Below are positions 5,561-8,519 of a DNA stretch of 8,519 nucleotides, piece by piece. Source of the stretch: CAWUKT01 sp041565275 (GTDB taxonomy: Bacteria; Bacteroidota; Bacteroidia; J057; JADKCL01); NCBI GenBank assembly GCA_041565275.1, contig JBFGVE010000127.1, forward strand, positions 1 to 8,519, read 5' to 3'. A program made the position numbers and the translations under genes. The notes under the pieces are model-generated. The model did no database searches. It was not told where the DNA came from and was given only the letters and a program-made list of their open reading frames with translations. Position 1 is the stretch's first letter; each line of letters starts with the position of its first letter.

Positions 5561-6937
5561 TCAGTTCAAAGTAAAAAACATGTTCATACTGTCCTTGAAA
5601 ATGGGGTAGTATGCGTCCATGCGGTCTACCACATTGTCCAGCCAGTGGGTCTTGCCAACTTCACCAAAGTTGATGCGGTCGATGTCAAGTCCGGTTTCTC
5701 CTTCGGCCAGCCAGTGCTCTTCACGGCGTACGTGGCCGTTGACTTTGGCATAGGAGCCTACTGAGACACCGTTGTCCTCCAATCCAAACATATGTGCCCG
5801 CAAAACCAAACTTTCGTCGGTTTCAGGATCGGTCAGGGTGACAAAAGTGGAGAATTTGGGCGGGGCTTGGTCATCGCGGATTTCCATGGCGGTGACCAAA
5901 CCTTCGATCTGTACCAGGGTGCCGGCTTCGACGGATCCGTCATTGATCAGGTCTCCGATAGAAATGGGAGTTCCTCGCTCTGCCCCGGAGCTGAAAGTAC
6001 GGTTGTCAGTACGGCGTTGTTCGTCACTCAACCACCGCTTGTAGCTGCGTTCGGAAAGGTTAGCCCGAATGTAGGCACAATAGGCATGAAGCAGCAAGCC
6101 ATACTGGACCTGGACGGTCAGGCCCAGTGCTGCTTTGTAGGCCTTCACTTTCTCAGCTCCATTGGCCTGATTGGGAATGAGGGGCAAGAAAGCACCTAAG
6201 TAAGCACCTGCCATGACAAATTTGCCCTGCAGGTCTTCCAGGTACTTCCTGGCTATGCCCAGCAGGGTATCCCGGTCCTTGTCTTCCTTGAGGGCGTCGT
6301 AGATGGCCTTGATGCCGGCGTCATTGAGGTCCTTGATCGCATGGGTCAGGCCTTCTGCGACAGACAGATCACCCTCCTGAGGGGGCAGGGAGGAGACAGC
6401 ACCCTCCGCCAGGCCCGTCCTGAGCAGTCCCAGGTAATCGCTTGAGGTTGCAAAAGACATGAGGGTGGCATACTGACCACTCAGCAGCGCACTTTCCCGG
6501 TCCGAGGTTTTGGATCTGGTAAGGGCAGCGTCAAACAGGGGATGAGAGCCATCCATGAGGGACGCGAAGGCATCTTCTACTTCCCCGGCGGGAAGGTCCT
6601 TTTCCAGTTGGGCACGGATGGCATCTTTCGTAGCCTGGGCTTCTTCAGAATCGTCGTCGGCCAGGCTCTTCATGGTCTTGGTCAGGGCAGAATCTTCTTC
6701 ATCCGAATAACCCCGGTCAATGTCTGCAAAGTAGGTCAGCAATTCGATCCGCTGCAGGACTTCAGCGCCCATGCCATAAAAATGAGGTGACATATTTTTC
6801 AGAGCCTGGTAGTCACCGTTTTCCCATGACTCCATGTAAGCTCCGAGCAGATCAAGGATGCTCCTTTGCAGAGCAGCCCCGGAGTTCCCTTCACCCAGTG
6901 GAAGCTGGTCAAGTGGTACTGATATTTGATAACTCAT
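5561..6937 (-). CDS. Uncharacterised 458-aa protein: helical front, OB-fold-like C-terminal domain
   Basis: The front 300 residues are helical and acidic, with ordered segments such as LQRSILDLLGAYMESW (23-38), VLQRIELLTYFADID (60-74) and a more hydrophobic pair at 239-257 and 266-293. Residues about 325-425 read as a five-strand OB-type barrel: GDLINDGSV, GTLVQIEGLVTAMEIRDD, STFVTLTDPETDESLVLRAH, GSYAKVNGHVRREEHWLAEG and GLDIDRINFG. The G-x-x-V-x-h-x-G-x-V and V-G-x-x-a-x-V-x-G-x-V spacing is typical of OB domains that bind nucleic acids or oligosaccharides. I do not recognise the family. It lies directly upstream of the 99-aa gene (23 bases) and diverges from the TGT-like gene across 259 bases, so regulation may be shared. 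GC content is clearly higher than in the membrane-protein region. OB-fold assignment is from pattern reading only. Confidence 0.8.
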   Translation of the reverse strand: MSYQISVPLDQLPLGEGNSGAALQRSILDLLGAYMESWENGDYQALKNMSPHFYGMGAEVLQRIELLTYFADIDRGYSDEEDSALTKTMKSLADDDSEEAQATKDAIRAQLEKDLPAGEVEDAFASLMDGSHPLFDAALTRSKTSDRESALLSGQYATLMSFATSSDYLGLLRTGLAEGAVSSLPPQEGDLSVAEGLTHAIKDLNDAGIKAIYDALKEDKDRDTLLGIARKYLEDLQGKFVMAGAYLGAFLPLIPNQANGAEKVKAYKAALGLTVQVQYGLLLHAYCAYIRANLSERSYKRWLSDEQRRTDNRTFSSGAERGTPISIGDLINDGSVEAGTLVQIEGLVTAMEIRDDQAPPKFSTFVTLTDPETDESLVLRAHMFGLEDNGVSVGSYAKVNGHVRREEHWLAEGETGLDIDRINFGEVGKTHWLDNVVDRMDAYYPIFKDSMNMFFTLN

Positions 6938-6968
6938 AGTTGGATTAAGTATTAAGCTAATATTCAGT

Positions 6969-7000
6969 TGAATCTAACTTCTATTGATATTATTTCCAAA
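6969..7000 (-). promoter_or_regulatory. Possible Bacteroidota-type promoter for the 458-aa / 99-aa pair
   Basis: On the minus strand TTTG (6997-7000) is followed after 20 bases by TAGATTCA (6969-6976), which matches six of eight positions of TAnnTTTG. Transcription would begin near 6964, leaving a leader of about 26 bases before the ATG at 6937, a sensible length. A second TTTG lies 5 bases further upstream. The match is partial, so confidence is low. Confidence 0.25.
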
Positions 7001-7053
7001 TCAAATTTTCATGTCAGATAACGTATAGTCAGTACCAATTAAAGGGTGATTCT

Positions 7054-7088
7054 TTGTCATGTAGTGTGTACTTACTTGTCGTGTAGTG
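7054..7088. promoter_or_regulatory. Direct repeat with 22-base period in the divergent promoter region
   Basis: TTGTCATGTAGTG at 7054-7066 recurs as TTGTCGTGTAGTG at 7076-7088, with one mismatch in 13. The 22-base period is close to two turns of B-DNA, so a protein bound to both copies would sit on one face. The pair lies 109 bases before the TGT-like gene and 117 bases before the 458-aa gene, the usual place for an operator serving one or both. No other gene-like sequence is seen in the 259-base gap (6938-7196). The binding protein is unknown. Confidence 0.4.
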
Positions 7089-7196
7089 ATATAAATTACA
7101 GGATAACCATTACTTTTTTGTAAGTTCACCTAGAGGTACCCGCACTGTGGCAGACGCAGTTCGCATCTTTAATTTCAACACAAAGTATATCTTCCG

Positions 7197-8519
7197 ATGT
7201 CCAAGCCCCCACTCCCCCGCTACAAACGAGACAGCTATATTTTCATCTCAAATCTCAAAACCATCACTGCTGACCCGGCTTACCCACTGACTTTTAAACG
7301 GGATGGATATTTATTGTCAGAACACTATCATACGTCAACCCTGGAAGCGCTGGCAAAAGTGGTCAAGCAAAAGCGAAACCTCCTGATCAGTGACAATGGC
7401 AACTTCACGAGAATGAAAAATATTGCCAAATTATTTGCAGATGAGGCGGAGGATCTGCTCACACGGGCTGAATCAGAAAAGGAAGAACTGGGAGCTGTTT
7501 CCGGGACTACGCACCAGGAGAGAAAAGATTTGATCAAGCGGATTGAGGAAGCCTGCCTTGCTGCGCTGCAAGACGATGAGATCCATGAAATTGTCGCCAA
7601 ACAAGTTTCCATTGATCCGGACTATATGATCGGGATGGAGGATTTCACGATTCCCGTCATGCTGCTCACCGGCCTGATGGCTCCTGTATTTGACCCTCAG
7701 CCTGAAGAGATCAAACCCTACCAGCAGAAAACAGTGGAACTCTATCAAAGGCAGCAAGCCGGTGAATTTGGCAGCCGGGACCAACTCAAGGGACTTTACA
7801 ATTTTCTGGTCGTCCATGCTTCAGATTTCAGGAGTGCCGCCCAGGGAGCCGCCCTGGCTGAGGAGGCAGATCCCGATGGGTTTGCTGTCAGTTTTGGTGG
7901 CCCTATGAGCAGCCGCCGCTGGATCACTTCTCTGAATTTGGGAGAAAAGACTGTCAACTTTGACGAAAAGCTGCCCGAACCCTACTTGCTCTCTACTGCC
8001 CTGACCATGGGCATTTCCAAAGGGTTGACCAAACAGTTCCCCGTGCATATTCTCGGAACGGGAACGCCCATCCTCATTGCCCTCCTGGCCAATATTTTAC
8101 CCGGAAGCAAGGCCATCAGCATCGATTCCACTTCCCCCTTTAAAGACTCCAATGATGGGAACCTGTACGGATCGAGGTATGCATTCCTGAAAATGGACAT
8201 GTACAAGGTGGCTGCCTACGCATTGATCAACAACAAGCCCTATACCTCCAGGACCCCTTTCTTCAAAGCCTTTGAAGCTGATTTTCCTTCCGATTGGAAA
8301 GCCTTGAGGGCCGAGTTGGGCGTAACCAGCTCTGCCGACGCCAAAACCCTGGCTGAGACCCTCCAGCAGGAAATGCCCCTGGTGGAAAGGTTCATTCCCT
8401 TTTTCTCGAAAATGCGGTCTGGAGACGATGAGATGATCAATCGTCTTAGGATGGACCGGTCCGGCCACAATTACTGGATCCTGCGCAACATCTGTGTTTC
8501 AATTCGGGACCGGATTGCA
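7197..8519 (+). CDS. TGT/DpdA-superfamily base-exchange enzyme, divergent (runs off the right edge)
   Basis: 441 residues are visible and the frame is open at the edge. The hallmarks of tRNA-guanine transglycosylase occur in order: LLISDNGNF (62-70) in place of SDSGGF/Y, carrying the conserved aspartate D66; DPDYMIGMEDF (140-150); AVSFGGPM (230-237); HILGTGTP (284-291) in place of LMGVGxP; SIDST (308-312), where D310 fits the nucleophile of FDCVxPTR; and RSGHN plus RNICVSIRDRI (421-440), matching the HN-x-x-x-x-x-x-h-M-x-x-x-R-x-A-I end of TGT. Canonical TGT has a CxCxxC about 30 residues before that histidine. Here only C120 and C433 exist, so the zinc site is missing. The insertion at 75-130 is also unlike bacterial Tgt. 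Family knowledge: members swap guanine for a 7-deazaguanine in tRNA, or in DNA (DpdA). The substrate here is unknown. No Shine-Dalgarno is evident; ATG at 7197 gives a sensible N-terminus. Confidence 0.7.
   Translation, partial: MSKPPLPRYKRDSYIFISNLKTITADPAYPLTFKRDGYLLSEHYHTSTLEALAKVVKQKRNLLISDNGNFTRMKNIAKLFADEAEDLLTRAESEKEELGAVSGTTHQERKDLIKRIEEACLAALQDDEIHEIVAKQVSIDPDYMIGMEDFTIPVMLLTGLMAPVFDPQPEEIKPYQQKTVELYQRQQAGEFGSRDQLKGLYNFLVVHASDFRSAAQGAALAEEADPDGFAVSFGGPMSSRRWITSLNLGEKTVNFDEKLPEPYLLSTALTMGISKGLTKQFPVHILGTGTPILIALLANILPGSKAISIDSTSPFKDSNDGNLYGSRYAFLKMDMYKVAAYALINNKPYTSRTPFFKAFEADFPSDWKALRAELGVTSSADAKTLAETLQQEMPLVERFIPFFSKMRSGDDEMINRLRMDRSGHNYWILRNICVSIRDRIA

Noticed and set aside
7328..8470. 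Minus-strand frames of 74-123 codons
   Set aside because: They are antisense to the TGT-like gene, whose conserved motifs fix the coding strand and frame across the whole stretch.
7197..8519. Assignment as the housekeeping tgt gene
   Set aside because: The zinc-binding CxCxxC is missing, the SDSGGF and FDCVxPTR motifs are altered, and there is a long insertion near residues 75-130.
7197..8519. Firm call of a Dpd DNA-modification system
   Set aside because: No other dpd-type gene (ATPase, helicase, nuclease or deazaguanine synthesis) is in view, and the DpdA branch cannot be separated from other divergent TGT-like proteins by eye.

Overview
The window looks like a chromosomal or accessory segment of a Bacteroidota bacterium. 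The reasons are the AT-rich leaders without strong Shine-Dalgarno sites, weak matches to the TTTG / TAnnTTTG promoter pattern, and several proteins whose layout I recall only from that phylum (a 499-aa alpha-solenoid protein and a roughly 150-residue helical family with a disordered tail). Anything finer, such as Saprospiria-like, is a guess. No rRNA, tRNA, CRISPR array, transposase or integrase is visible.

Left part (1-3408), all genes on the minus strand. Reading in the direction of transcription from 3408 down: a 48-aa small protein, a 209-aa helical protein with an acidic disordered tail, a hairpin likely to end that transcript (2523-2551), two tandemly duplicated four-helix membrane proteins (copy B at 2009-2455, copy A at 1290-1703) separated by 305 bases that carry a short open relic, a 289-aa soluble protein of an uncharacterised family, and, 4 bases further on, the start of an FAD/NAD(P)-binding oxidoreductase that runs off the left edge. 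The duplicated genes and the 289-aa gene look clearly AT-richer than the rest and resemble a small accessory cassette.

Middle (3409-5192): a divergent intergenic region holding a broken micro-gene candidate, then a 499-aa plus-strand helical-repeat protein.

Right part (5238-8519): a minus-strand pair 23 bases apart, made of a 458-aa protein with a helical front and an OB-fold-like end and a 99-aa alanine-rich hydrophobic peptide with a C-terminal CxxxC. A 259-base divergent regulatory region follows, with a 13-base direct repeat at a 22-base period. The last gene is on the plus strand, 441 residues visible and open to the right edge. It carries the sequence hallmarks of the tRNA-guanine transglycosylase (TGT/DpdA) superfamily with both catalytic aspartates, but its CxCxxC zinc site is absent. 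It is the most interesting gene in the window, because divergent members of this superfamily exchange guanine for 7-deazaguanine in DNA as well as RNA. Whether it works with its neighbours cannot be decided from this window.
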